A DNA stretch of 64,000 nucleotides from contig JADDOH010002323.1 of assembly GCA_016648135.1 (NCBI GenBank), positions 62,001 to 126,000 of the forward strand, written 5' to 3'. The position numbers and the translations under genes are program-made. The notes below the pieces were generated by a model that saw nothing but the letters and a program-made list of their open reading frames with translations, did no database searches and was not told the origin of the DNA. The stretch comes from Agrypnia vestita. Lineage: Eukaryota; Arthropoda; Insecta; Trichoptera; Phryganeidae. Shown here one piece after another: positions 11,288-23,600 of this stretch (within the stretch, counting starts at the first letter, position 1; every line of letters begins with the position of its first letter).

Positions 11288-11432
11288 ATAGTTGCCGGCA
11301 AACTTCTTGAAATTTTTTGGCGTAGTGGGGGAATGTGCATAAGACAAAATTTGGGTCTCTAGTGGAATGGTACATGCGCAAACTTCCCCCCACTGCGCCG
11401 TAAAATTCCAAGATGTTTGCCGGCTACTGTAT
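11288..11432. mobile_element. R2 palindromic miniature element, copy 1
   Basis: About 145 bp, almost entirely self-complementary. The arms read GCCGGCAAACTTCTTGAAAT and its complement, continuing through GGCGTAGTGGGGG. The second copy is at 48976-49122. Flanking TATA/GTATA suggests a TA target. It lies 220 bp after the IMPDH stop codon. Confidence 0.8.
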
Positions 11433-11679
11433 ATCAGTTTGTGTTTAGCTGTAAAATTTAATGTTATCTTTTCCCGGAATAGTTGCAAGTATAGGAGAAG
11501 ACAGCAAACGTCAGTGATATGTGTATGTATAATTTTGGGTAAATAATAAAAATAAAGTAATGGAGCGCTGGTACAGGAAGACCTAGTTTACTGCTTAGGT
11601 TATATTCGTTTGATAAATCAAACAAGGTTAATCAGTCATTTTAACAAATGGAGAAAGGGGAACATGTGACCATAAGGAA

Positions 11680-12338
11680 TAATCCAAGAATATGGTCCCG
11701 TTGTTCATACAATGAAAATAAGTATTTCACTATATAATTTAATGTCCTCTTAATTTCATCTAACAGAATAATCCAAGACTATGGTCCCGTTGTTCATACA
11801 ATGAAAATAAGTATTTCACTGTATAATTTAGTGTCCTGTTAATTTAATCTAACTGAAATAATCGTAATCTAAATTAAACAAACCAAACCTAATAACCTAA
11901 CCTAACCTCATATATTGCCTATGAAATGTCAAAATATGCAGTGCATTTTTCGAAAGTTTAAAGTGATCTCTTATTTAATACTTACTTTTTAAACATAAAT
12001 TATCTTTCATTTTATTATTAGCACATGCAATAATATAGTGAAATAATCATTTTCGTTATATATGCAATGGGACCATTATCTTGGATTTAGCCCATCTAAC
12101 TAAAATAATCGTAATCTAAATTAAACAAACCAAACCTAATAACCTAACCTTACCTCATATATTGCCTATGAAATGTCAAAATATGCAGTGCATTTTTCGA
12201 AACTTTAAAGTATAATATCTTATTTAATACATACTTTTCAAACGTAAATTATCTTTCATTTTGTTATTAGCGCATTCAATAATATAGTGAAATGATCATT
12301 TTCGTTGTATATGCAATGGGACCATTATCTTGGATTTA
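11680..12338. repeat. Inverted-repeat element with both ends duplicated
   Basis: The left terminus AATCCAAGAATATGGTCCC occurs twice in tandem (about 11681 and 11770). The right terminus, GGGACCATTATCTTGGATT, also occurs twice, each time at the end of a roughly 240-bp unit (11855-12105 and 12106-12338). The left and right termini are inverted relatives over about 50 bp. The unit contains AACCTAACCTAACCT, a short insect-telomere-like run. No coding capacity is seen. Confidence 0.75.
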
Positions 12339-14366
12339 GCCGACCAAAAATAAACAAATTTTAATTTAATTTTAAGCTGTTTTTATTGCAAAATAATATA
12401 TGGCTCAAAATAAAATAAAGTTCATATTTATGATGAAGATCCTGGCTCTTCCGAAATTCTTGAATTTTTGCAATGAAGTCTAGTATCAGCTTTTCCTTTT
12501 ATTTTCTTATTTTAGCAAATGTTGATACACTTTGTCATTCTTTTGCACTCCTTTCAAAATCTAGATCATTCGCTACAATTTGATCAACGATTTTGATTAT
12601 AATTTCCAAACTTTTACTTTAAAAGTTAAAAGTTTTAATATTGAATGAAAATCAACATTTATCAATTTTCTTACACAATAATTTCGATGATTGCAATGCA
12701 TAAATTGTTACGTGTTATTACGTACTAAACATATTGCGTGGCACTCCAAATTGTATGGATAGCGTGGACACCGTTTCACTGCTAATATGTTATAAACACG
12801 ATGCGCCAAAATAAATCCCAAACAAACACTAGAGTCGCCAGAGCCATAAGAAATAACCCCTTTTACTAGTTGGTTAGTTTTCGGGAACAATCATATACAT
12901 AAATCAATGCAATTCTGCGATTATTTAAAACAGTGTAAATTCAGAGTTTTTTTAGGCTTCTATAGAACCACGTTATATAGAATCTGCGTTAATCGAGAAA
13001 GCGCTAAACACGGTCTTACTGCACTAAAAATGAACCTGCCGGTGTATGGAAGTTTGACAGCGGTGAATTCTTGATGATTTAATCAAAGTATGATTTTTTT
13101 GGTTTATTACTTAGTGAAGTTTTCTCAAAAATATATTGTAAGATTATATGGATACGAATTTTGTTTATATTTACAGTTATGTTATTTAAGGTTTTAAAAT
13201 TTATTTGTTAACTTGTTTCTAAAACATCAGTTGTAGTAAATTACTATGTATTTCAAATAAATTTTTGTTCTTACTGCTACTTATTCGAGCCAAGTATATA
13301 TTTTTTTTAAAGTATTTTAAAATATAATTTGGTTTACAAAAAGTTTGTAGTAGGTACCTATAATTTTATATAATAAGTAGTATGTATTGAAAGGTAATTA
13401 TGTTACTAATTTGTGAGATTTTAATATCCATTATTATGAGACCAGGCACACAATTGTGATGAACTATATCTACACTATTGTATGTTTTCTTAATTCCACA
13501 GCCTATTTCTTGGATATGTTTGTACTTAAAACAATTAATAAAATTAAATGAATATAAAGCACTTTCATACGTTTAAAGGTAAAATGAATTACATATGAAA
13601 AATGAATGAAAAAAAATACTGTTCATTCCTCCTCATAAGTATGTGTTTTGTGATCCTGTTTCAAAACAAATAATTACAATTTTTAACTCAATTCCAATAA
13701 AAGTTTTATTTTAAAGTAATGACATTTTAATTGAATATGAAAGAATTTGGTAAATAGAGTGTAATCAGTGATACAAAATATGTATATATATATATATATA
13801 TAAAGGGAAAATTTACTTGTATTTCATTTTGATGAATTCGGTTGTACTTGTATTGTTATTGGAACAGTTGATTGGAAAGGAAGCTGTGAATGAAGGGGAG
13901 AAGGGGGGGCAGGGAAAGTCATGAAGAACTGATGACAAAAAGTTTGCCATATTTTCAGTACTAAGATGTTAAAATTTATCTTCCTTATGACTTTTATTTT
14001 ATTATATATGTATTACTTATTTTATTGGAGAACTTAAAAAAAAAATGGCCGCGACATGTTCATTCCCGTGGAGCTACTCCGCTGTGACTGAGATGCAGCT
14101 TTCCCTGGTGCTTATTTATCTGAGACAGAAAAGAATTTTTAATTAAAAATTTATTTAAAAAACAATTTAATTGTATCTAAATGAAGTATCTCAAATGAGG
14201 TACATGTATCTGATTTGGAAATAGAGTTTTTTGTAATAAATATGTATTGGGAGAAGAAAACAAATTTCCCTAAAAACTTTTTTTTAAACAATTGTTATTA
14301 AAAAATGGCTTATCGGATTAAAAATTCCATATGCTACTTTGTAAATAATGTTATAAATATTTGTGA

Positions 14367-14762
14367 AAATGACGTCCAAATTGAATTGTCGGTGCAAAGC
14401 TGAATCTCAGTCTGAAAAACATGGTTTCTTTAATCGGCATTATCTGGTCTGTACAACACACTTTCTTCAGCAGCGGCAATATTTTTCATTTTCTTTTGAG
14501 CATCTCTCTTCAATTTCTAGGCTTATTTGTCGCTTCTTGCGCTCTCATTTTTGATATGATGTGGCGCATATCTAAGTCCTCTCTGGCTTGCATCGCGATA
14601 GGCCTGATTTTCAAGCCAAGAAGTAGCATCATGCATCATCTTTGAAAATGCTACCAGTGATATATGAATGACAGAAGAAAGATTTTGAAGAATGAAAGAT
14701 TTTGGCCATGTAACTATAAGACAGGATGTAACTTTTGGGGCCATGGTCCAAATAACGTGCAC
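14367..14762 (-). pseudogene. Unrecognised protein fragment, decayed
   Basis: One minus-strand frame stays protein-like across three in-frame stops. It reads APKVTSCLIVTWPKSF, ATSWLENQAYRDASQRGL, RYAPHHIKNESARSDK, stop, one residue, stop, KLKRDAQKKMKNIAAAEESV, LYRPDNAD, stop, RNHVFQTEIQLCTDNSIW. The rich codon content (Trp, His, Cys, Arg) contrasts with the AT-rich surroundings. I do not recognise the family. The stops mark it as a pseudogene or a captured exon. No LINE motif is present. Confidence 0.5.
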
Positions 14763-17700
14763 AGCATCGATTTGTATGAAGTATTTAAATAAAACTGCAC
14801 GAACATAACAACCTCAGATCCTCTAATGCATAGCATTTTGTACACTCACTTCACACAAAGGGTCTCATGTCAGATTATAGACATGGACCCGTTTATGTGC
14901 GTAACATCACACGGAACAAGGGATTGTTCAGATGGCGTGCAGCCAAACACCTGGTGTGCCTTTTTTGATCCTTCATATTAGTCAATTTTTGTTATCTTTA
15001 TTATCAAGTATGCTTACATTGACTAAAAACATTGAATTTTCGAAAAATGCAATAAAAATATGCATTTTTTTGAAAATTCCAGAGTGGTTTAATCCCTTAA
15101 TCTTGAGGGCTTAAACCACATGTATATCTTGTGGTAATATATATCCATGCATTATCACAAGATATACATTTTGTTGTACATTCTTAGAAAATGATAAATT
15201 TTTGTATTTGAGTATTTGAGCAAAGTGTTTTTTTTTTTAGTTCAAATACTTTCTCAAATTTCAGCAAAATTTGATTAGTATAGGGAAAGACTTTATTTTG
15301 ATAGTGTTGTTCATTCACCATTCTATTAATGTTGGCTTTCTACTATACATCTGCCGGTAGTCTTGCTGTGCCGGAATCCAACCATTACCCTCACACAGTT
15401 GTCATCTTGTTATTAAGTTTGCCTATTAATTCTATTCACATGCCCCCCTTTGCATATATGTTTAAAGGCCTGTCTTATAGTCACATAAAACAAAGGCGTA
15501 GGTAAATAAACTATAATTTAATCATTAAAATGAAGAGCTGTCTAATTTGTCAAATTTAAAATTACAAAATACAATATGTATATGCAACAACTTTGTGGGT
15601 TCACTAAATAGATTTCTATATATATATATATATTTATATCACACTATGCACACTTTTATAGTTGTCAAATGGCATTTTTCTTTGATTAATTCTTTTCAAA
15701 TCTATTGCTTTTACCAACTTTGTAAGTGTAGTTTTTCTTTTCATTCTTGTCTGTAGTTTTATTAGAACATTGGCTCATAAAATTAAATATACATGAGTAT
15801 ATATGATGCAACATTTACAGTTTGAACATAAAATTCTTTAAATACTCGAGGGAAAAATTTTTGCTAAAGTACAATATCTGGAGTGATAATAATTGAATTG
15901 ATGAATAAAGCAATGGTTTTTGTCTGATCAAATATGTGATTTGATGGCTATATTAATGTTTTTATTATCAATTAAATGTCTCATCGTGCCACCTAAATAT
16001 TTAAAGTACAATATCTTTTGACTGCTATAAAATAGGAAAATTATCATATTTTGTGAAACATTTTTTAAATAACATTTTATAAAAGCTTTTGAGAAAATCA
16101 TTTTATTAATTGGAAACTTATGTTTGTTTTTATTTGTCTTGGGAATATTAAATCTCATGGTTACTTTTTTTTTACTTAAATATTGAAAGCATAAAAATTG
16201 TATTAGGTATAATGCTATTTTTGATAGATTAATTTCTGATTTTTCTTCCAAATACAATATTAACCCATTATACACAAACAAAATGAAGTTGGTAATCTTG
16301 AAGTTTTTAACAAGGCCGGGAATGGGTTAAGAACTCGATATAACACACTTCATTTTAATTTAATGAAAATAAATACTATTTATTGCATCTTTCAGAACTC
16401 TGAATTCAGACAATTTGAATGTGTGATAAAGCATTTTGTTCCACTTTGTTTATTGATATGAACATAAAAAAATTATCGGAAATAAATTTGATTAGGTGGT
16501 TAAACCTATTATGTATATGTATATATTTCAGTTACTGATTTGATAGTCATAGTACATTTCTTCTCAAATAATCTAAATTTCTTGGACGGAAATGTAAGTT
16601 CATTGGGTCTGAGATTACATTACAATGTTTTATATACCTATTATAGTATGTATACAAAGCTTCCCAGTAATAAAAATTTGTATGTACAATTTAGGAATGT
16701 GATGAAAATTATTTATTTAAACTAAAAGAGATTATATTATATTTTCTACTTTTGATTTCACCTGTGCTAAGATTTCGTATGTTGAGGCAGACTCGTATGA
16801 GCGCTCTATTATGTGCAATTTCAAGCTGATTTCGGTCCTGAGTGTTTGTGGTGTAGGCTTTTTAAAGTACCCACAAGTGCTAGATCTGGAAAAAAACACT
16901 TATAAATTTTGAATCAGTGGCAAAGGTCTTCGTTCTTTGAATTCTTTATACTTGCACTTTAAACATTGCAAAATGTGATGAACACTAATTTCACAGATAT
17001 TATAGTCTCAAGTGAATATTACCTTACAGTCTTTCTCTAACCTGTGAGGGCTTGTAGTGGCTTCCCATATTCTGACTCAGTGATGATATTGCAAGTTAAT
17101 TTCAATATAGACATGGCGTCTTATCACATTCAATTCATGTCATGTAATATAATACCAGTTGTGCTGTTATTCTAATTTACATGAAATACTGGTGGGTATC
17201 TAAACTTCGGTAACTAATTTCTGCACTTGGGTACACATCACTTCAAATATGAAATATTTCAAATATGTTACTGCCAGTAAATTATTAAGAAAATGATTTT
17301 TTCCTACTTTGATTTCTATGACTTTAATAATTACTAAATGTAGTGCAGTAGAATTAATTGTATCACATACATATTTCTCAAATTTATATTAGTAAATTTG
17401 CAAAAACGTGTTTTGGCTATGGTATTAAGTAAAATACAAATAATAATTCGGAAAAGAAGATTGACTAGTTATTACGTATATGCCATTTTATTAAAAACTG
17501 CTTTATTAAAAAAATGGAAATTATGGGAGTAACAAAATAAAACATTTTGTTAAATTTTGGCAATTTAACAACCTATTTATACATAAATTTGGTTGAAGTT
17601 CACCTAATAAAAAAAAACTTTTTTCCTCAAATTTAAACCACGGAAAATATTTTCCGTTTATTAAGATTTTCAATTCCTGAAACAAGAAATTTTATATTCA

Positions 17701-19059
17701 ATAGAAATAAATTACAATAAATTGTAGTTGCATGGTTTACTTTAACGTAAATTAGTTTTAAAAAGTGTATAGTAGCAACTGAGGACCAAATTAAAAGTTA
17801 TTTGATAATACCTATACAATTCTGTTTTCTGTGTTACAACTACTGTACAAATATTCAAATACAGGGATTTTCACTTTATGTATGTTTGTCATTATTTTCA
17901 TTTCATATGTTTAACCACAGATATGTACTTTCATAATATTTTTTACGTAAGATTGACTTAGTTTTAAAAATAGTCTTAGATTTTTCAAACTATGGAAGAA
18001 TACAATGTTAATTTTAACTAGTTAACTAATGATTGCGATAGCTATTTTTTTTTGTGAAATGCTTGTGGGGTTTGTATGTACATAGTAAGTGATAAGTAAA
18101 AATTTCTGGACAGCATAATCTTAAAGTGTCGAAATTATTAAGGATAGTTTGAGTTTTCTAAATTTAATAATATAGTTTTAGAAATGTATTATAGGAAATC
18201 AGTTACTTCAGAAACCAGTGACTTTTGGGACCTGCAGTAATAATTTCATTGACTTATTTTTAAATGTTCAAATGAGCTCCAGATTAGTTAATTTAATATA
18301 GAAAGTTATACTCCATCATATACTACTGATTTAGATGGATTATAGATTTTTAGGGCTTTATTTGTAATGTGTAGGGCTGTACCAATTAATTGGAATGGTA
18401 TTTTCTGCAATTGGTGTCGATTTGATTTTTTATTATGATAAAGATTTCGATTTCCCTTGTCTTAATAAAATAGGAAGTAGAAAAATTCTATCCATGTGAG
18501 TGAACGGGTGCAAGGTTTATACATAATGTAGTATTTTACTCATTTAATAAAATATTCAGTGATGGTAGTGTCAGCGTGCATTATTTTTATATAGCTTTTC
18601 TTCAGAATTTTGGCATTCTTGCCGATTATCATTGTTTTCGTGTTTTGGCTTCCATTAAACATTTACAGTAAAATTGTGTTTACTTTTTACTTATCTTTTT
18701 AATGTAATATATATATACATAATATTATATTTCTTGAAGAGCTTTTTTTGTGCATTTCTTTTGTCACTTCTAATGTGCACTGAAATAAAAGTAAAATATA
18801 CATGCTTTTAATAAATATTTCATTACGTTATGTTTGTGAAGATGTATATAGTGCCGTTTTTGCATGAAAGTTACATTACTTGTATATCTTATTGTTTCAT
18901 ATGATTCAGTTAAGGTACAATAAACTTTTAATGTTTAGAAAATGCATTCTTTCAATTTATTTATGCAACACTTACTCATAGCATGCAATTTTTTCGTAAA
19001 TGTCAACATCAGAATTAGCTACTAAGTCGATATTGGCAAAATATGACATTGGTACAGCC

Positions 19060-19145
19060 TTCTGTGTATATTAGTAAGCACATGTGTTGTAGGATACCTT
19101 TCCTGTGGAAATAAAGGTTGTGGGTTCCATCCCATTAGTAGCGAT
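19060..19145 (+). repeat. tRNA-like SINE relic
   Basis: GGGTTCCATCCCATT at about 19121 resembles a Pol III B box, and the preceding 50 bases resemble a degenerate tRNA body. The 3' end is undefined. Weak evidence. Confidence 0.3.
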
Positions 19146-20082
19146 CATTTAAGCTAGTCTTAATTCTCTTTACTAATTTTGTGTTTATGTTAAAAGTGTT
19201 GGATTTTCATAACTTTATGGACACATTAATTTCAAAAAGTTATGTATTTAGGTATAAGAAGTCCAATAGTGAACATTAGTAACTGTGTTAAATTAGAATA
19301 ATAATTTTAAGAAGATTACATTAGAAGATATTTTTAAGGCGTTTGGATGATTGAATGTTCCAATATGGTGAAGTAGCATTATGTCTTAAAATCCACTGAA
19401 AATTTCCATTTTCTTTTTAATATTGATATGGAATTAACTGAAATAAGAGAAAATTAATGGAAACTAAAAAATTTCATATGCATAACAAAGCATGTTGGAA
19501 TGCAATTTCGCCGTTATGAGTGAAAGACAATGTGATATTGAAGTATTGGATATTTATTATTACAATGTAATACAAAAAAGTACTTATTACATAAATATTG
19601 TTGCAACATAGCAAATGGAAATGTGAGTCATATTATATTTGATATATTTTAACTTATAATTATGTATGTGATAAAATAACTTAAATGTTTGACATGCATG
19701 GGAAGAAAGGAGAAGTTAACATCTGTTTATCCTATGTATCCTAAAATGTAATGCATCTGCAGAATTTCAAATGTCTGAAATTTCAGAATCCGAAATGGTT
19801 TTGAATGATTATTTTTTGAATTTGAAGTTTTGCGCAGATCATTAATACATTTCACATTAATACAATTAAAGTCCACAAATATTCATATATGTTAATTAAA
19901 AAACATTTCTTTTTCATTTCTGGTATTTTCACATTCCTAATGAAGTAAAAAAATAGATGTTTTGATAAGAATTACTTTTAAAGAGATAATTGTATGAAAT
20001 TATAATTAACAGATTAAAATGGTATTATTGTATAGACCAAATAAATGCAAATGCACATAAAATAATTGTTTTATTTTATTTA

Positions 20083-20282
20083 TTACCTTCTCATTACATA
20101 GTACTTTTTGTGATTTAAAAATGGAATAGATGATCTAGGTGTTGTGTGAGTTTCACGAATGGTGTATTCTAGACCTAGTCGACTGATGATAACAGGAGCA
20201 GTCTCGAGTGCTCCCGGTACTGTTAGTTCATTCAGGCCAGCAGTCATGGAGTTGTAACATTGCATGATTAAAAATAAATTTT
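20083..20282 (-). CDS. Unrecognised coding exon or fragment
   Basis: A minus-strand frame of about 66 codons, reading NSMTAGLNELTVPGALETAP, then VIISRLGLEYTIRETHTT and PRSSIPFLNHKKYY, ends at a stop next to AATAAA-rich sequence. An AATATTAG acceptor precedes it at about 20283. Its composition is clearly more protein-like than the surroundings and it has no internal stop. It lies 390 bp downstream of the Rep stop codon on the same strand. It could be the last exon of an unseen transcript, an alternative terminal exon of Rep, or a pseudogene fragment. I do not recognise the family. Confidence 0.4.
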
Positions 20283-20675
20283 CTAATATTTAGAGGTGTT
20301 ATATATATTAAAAATAGAGTTTGACTAAAACATTATCACATTGGTATTTTTATTCTTATTGTGAATGGGAGAATGTTTAGCATTTCCTAGTGATATCTAC
20401 TCAATCTATCCAGTGTGCTTCATAAACAACACATTATCATGAGTATTACATAATAAACACTTACTTAATAATCTAATCATATTTCTCATATGCAAAAGGA
20501 GGTATTCAAAACAGTGAGATCTTTGCCAAACATGTATGTATACCTATACAATAATAATAAGCATAAAAAGTATAGGAAAATTTTGAGATTGTGAACATAA
20601 GCGCCTCATTACATATTTAAGCATAATATTTGATTTTTTTTCAGACAGCACATGTTTAATTTAATATGTCTAAAA

Positions 20676-23600
20676 TTACTGCTGATCTTTTGCATTGGCT
20701 GCGTCGCCGGGTGGAGTACTTGCATTTTTGTTACTGGTTTCGTTTTCGGATTCGGATACATTCTTTTCATTTTTTTCAAATTCTGGGCCTGCCTCGGCAT
20801 CAGTGCCTTCAAAAATAATTTCTTCTGGATCCGGGGCACGAGGTAAGAATTCAACATCCGGGCAGATTTTAGAAAATATTTCACGACCCTACAACAAACA
20901 AAGAAATTCAATGGACGGAATGAAGAGTTAAAGGTAATGTCGCTGGCTATGTACTTATTACACACTGTGTGAGAACTTTGTATTCTTATTGTGCATCATT
21001 ATTTGTGAAAACAACAGAATTAGGTATATTTTTAAATTTGTTAAAATGTGTGCTTTATTACACTGTGTGAGAACTTTGTATTCTTATTGTGCATCATTAT
21101 TTGTGAAAACAAAACAGAATTGGATAGATTTTTAAATTTGTTAAAATGTGTGCTTTATTACACTGTGAGAACTTTGTGTTCTTATTGTGCATCATTATTT
21201 GTGAAAACAAAACAGAATTGGGTAGATTTTTAAATTTGTTAAAATGTGTGCTTTATTACACTGTGAGAACTTTGTGTTCTTATTGTGCATCATTATTTGT
21301 GAAAACAAAACAGAATTGGGTAGATTTTTAAATTTGTTAAAATGTGTGCTTTGTTACACCGTGAGAACTTTGTGTTCTTATTGTGCATCATTATTTGTGA
21401 AAACAAAACAGAATTGGGTAGATTTTTAAATTTGTTAAAATGTGTGCTTTATTACACTGTGAGAACTTTGTGTTCTTATTGTGCATCATTATTTGTGAAA
21501 ACAAAACAGAATTGGGTAGATTTTTAAATTTGTTAAAATGTATGCTTTATTACACTGTGTGAGAACTTTGTATTCTTATTCTGCGTCATTATTTGCGAAA
21601 ACAAAACAGAATTCGGTAGATAAATTTGTTAAAATGTGTGCTCTTCATACATATTATGAATTAATTTGAAATAATTAAAATCTCACACAATCAAATAAAA
21701 TTTTAAGTATTTATCTGCTTTGTGCAACAATGGTATTAACGGTTGAATCTAAAATTTATTTTAACCCTTGGCACTCGAGTGCCGCCATAGAGGCGGCATG
21801 CATGGTTTGCCATATTACTCGAGTGCTGACATAGAGGCGGAATGCATGGTTTGCCATATTACTGGAGTGCCGCCACTATGGCGGCAAGAAAATAAAGTCT
21901 TATTTCTCAATATTTTTAATATATTGGGTTTCTTAGTTTTCAATATAATGTAACCAGAATAATATTCGTATAATTAAATAGCAAGTTAAGGAATTTTATC
22001 GAGAAACAAGTAATAACATACCAAAAAACTTTTGAGTGCAAGGGGTTAAATAGTTTTAAAAGGAGACTGAGAATAAGAAAAAAAATATCTAGCAGGCCAA
22101 GGTGCTTTTGACTTGTGTACAAAGTATGTAGAACTTCTTTAACCCTTGATGTGCCGCCACGCGGCAAATGATGTTTACGTTGTCTGCCACGCAATAATAC
22201 ACAAAAGCGCTATTTTTACTTGATTGTTTTTTTTATTAAAATTCGTGGTTAGACACCACTAATTTAAAAAAAAAATTTCGTAAGGATACATACATAACTA
22301 AGGTTTTTATAAGTACTTGTTTTATCACATTACCACCGTAAATTTTTATACTATAACAATTTCTTTCGACTTGTCATACTTAAGTATTGCCTTACCCAAG
22401 GACAATGATTATAAAATAAAATACTGAACTTACATTGAGGTTTTGTTAGTTTTATTTCATATTTCAATAGATTTTACAGGCGAAGGTACAAAAACAATGC
22501 AATATAATATCAATAAACTGAATAATAAACATATTTGATAATGAGCATCATTGCGCGGATCCGCTCTATGAGGAAAGGTGATTTGAACACAAATTTAGAG
22601 TGAACCAAGATTTATTAAAAAGATAACTTTCCAAAATTATAACCTACAAAACAAAGTCTTTCATAGAATACATATATAATTTGAAATAAAAATACAACAA
22701 TAACCGAAAACAAGACTCACGCACTACCAACGGACACTGAGAACTTTATGTGAATTTATTCTAAGATTTACGTAATTTTTGAAAAAGTCTATACTTTAAA
22801 CTATTGCAAAATAATAAAAATACAAAATACCGACTGAGAATTTCTTTTTCCTGAAAACAGTTTTTCTTTTTGAAAGTAGTCCAGTAACATTTCTCCTCTT
22901 TCGTTTCTATTTACTAGTCCGAAAGGTCCGATGTTTTGTGGGTCTCCAGGTTGCATTGAAGTCTCCTATCACTATCGTCAGTCTAACTTTCTCACTTTTC
23001 TTGGCCTTGGTAATGTCCTATGCGTGTAAAATTTGTATACTGAATTTTTCATTTATCTTAAGTATTACGTATATAACCCTGTATGATATGCTGCTCATTT
23101 TAGTCATGTATTTTTTAATGTTTTTGTTAACTAGAATTGCAACTCCTCTTACGGATGCTTGTTCGTTGTTTCCATGCAAAAGGTGTCCAGATGGTAATAT
23201 TGTTGCTTGTTCTCCTTTTAATCTTGTCTCGCATATTCTTACTATGTCCCAATTTATGTCCTTTAATTCATATTCAAGTCTTAGTTGGTTATCCTCTTGT
23301 CTCTTGTAATATAATACATGGTTATTTGTAAAACATTAATAACCTCGTAAGGCTATATTCCTGCCTTGATTATGAGTACAAAATGTTCAAGCTATTATGA
23401 CCTAATATCAATAGTTTAGGAGATATGCGACATTAAAGTTTGCATTTTTTTTTCAATATCTCTGACTTATTTTTTGTAAAACGTTGGACTATCATTACAG
23501 TAACTGATATCGAATATGAAAAATTTATTCTCTTTAATACAAGTCAAATAAAAAAATTAAAACCTTCGAATTCCAATTGGAAAACATTCAAATTAGAATT

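Larger units (their letters stand above)
12339..20082. other. 7.7-kb AT-rich tract nearly free of recognisable transposons
   Basis: Apart from a decayed coding relic at 14367-14762 and a tRNA-like relic near 19.1 kb, I see no inverted termini, LINE frames or shared repeat families here. Transposon remains occur every 1-2 kb elsewhere. Open frames are short and uninformative. A simple TA run lies at about 13782-13802. Such a stretch can be a long 3' untranslated region, a long noncoding RNA or plain intergenic DNA; the sequence alone does not decide. Confidence 0.45.

Noticed and set aside
11880..11910. CCTAA-type telomere repeat
   Set aside because: Only three to four units, embedded in a repeat that occurs twice here; too short to be telomeric or an interstitial telomere array.
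20652..20931. Plus-strand frames at the end of Rep
   Set aside because: They are antisense to the last Rep exon, whose minus-strand frame fits the family and the splice sites.
21048..21527. Four overlapping 61-codon frames of near-identical sequence
   Set aside because: They are spaced exactly 98 bp apart, so they come from the minisatellite.
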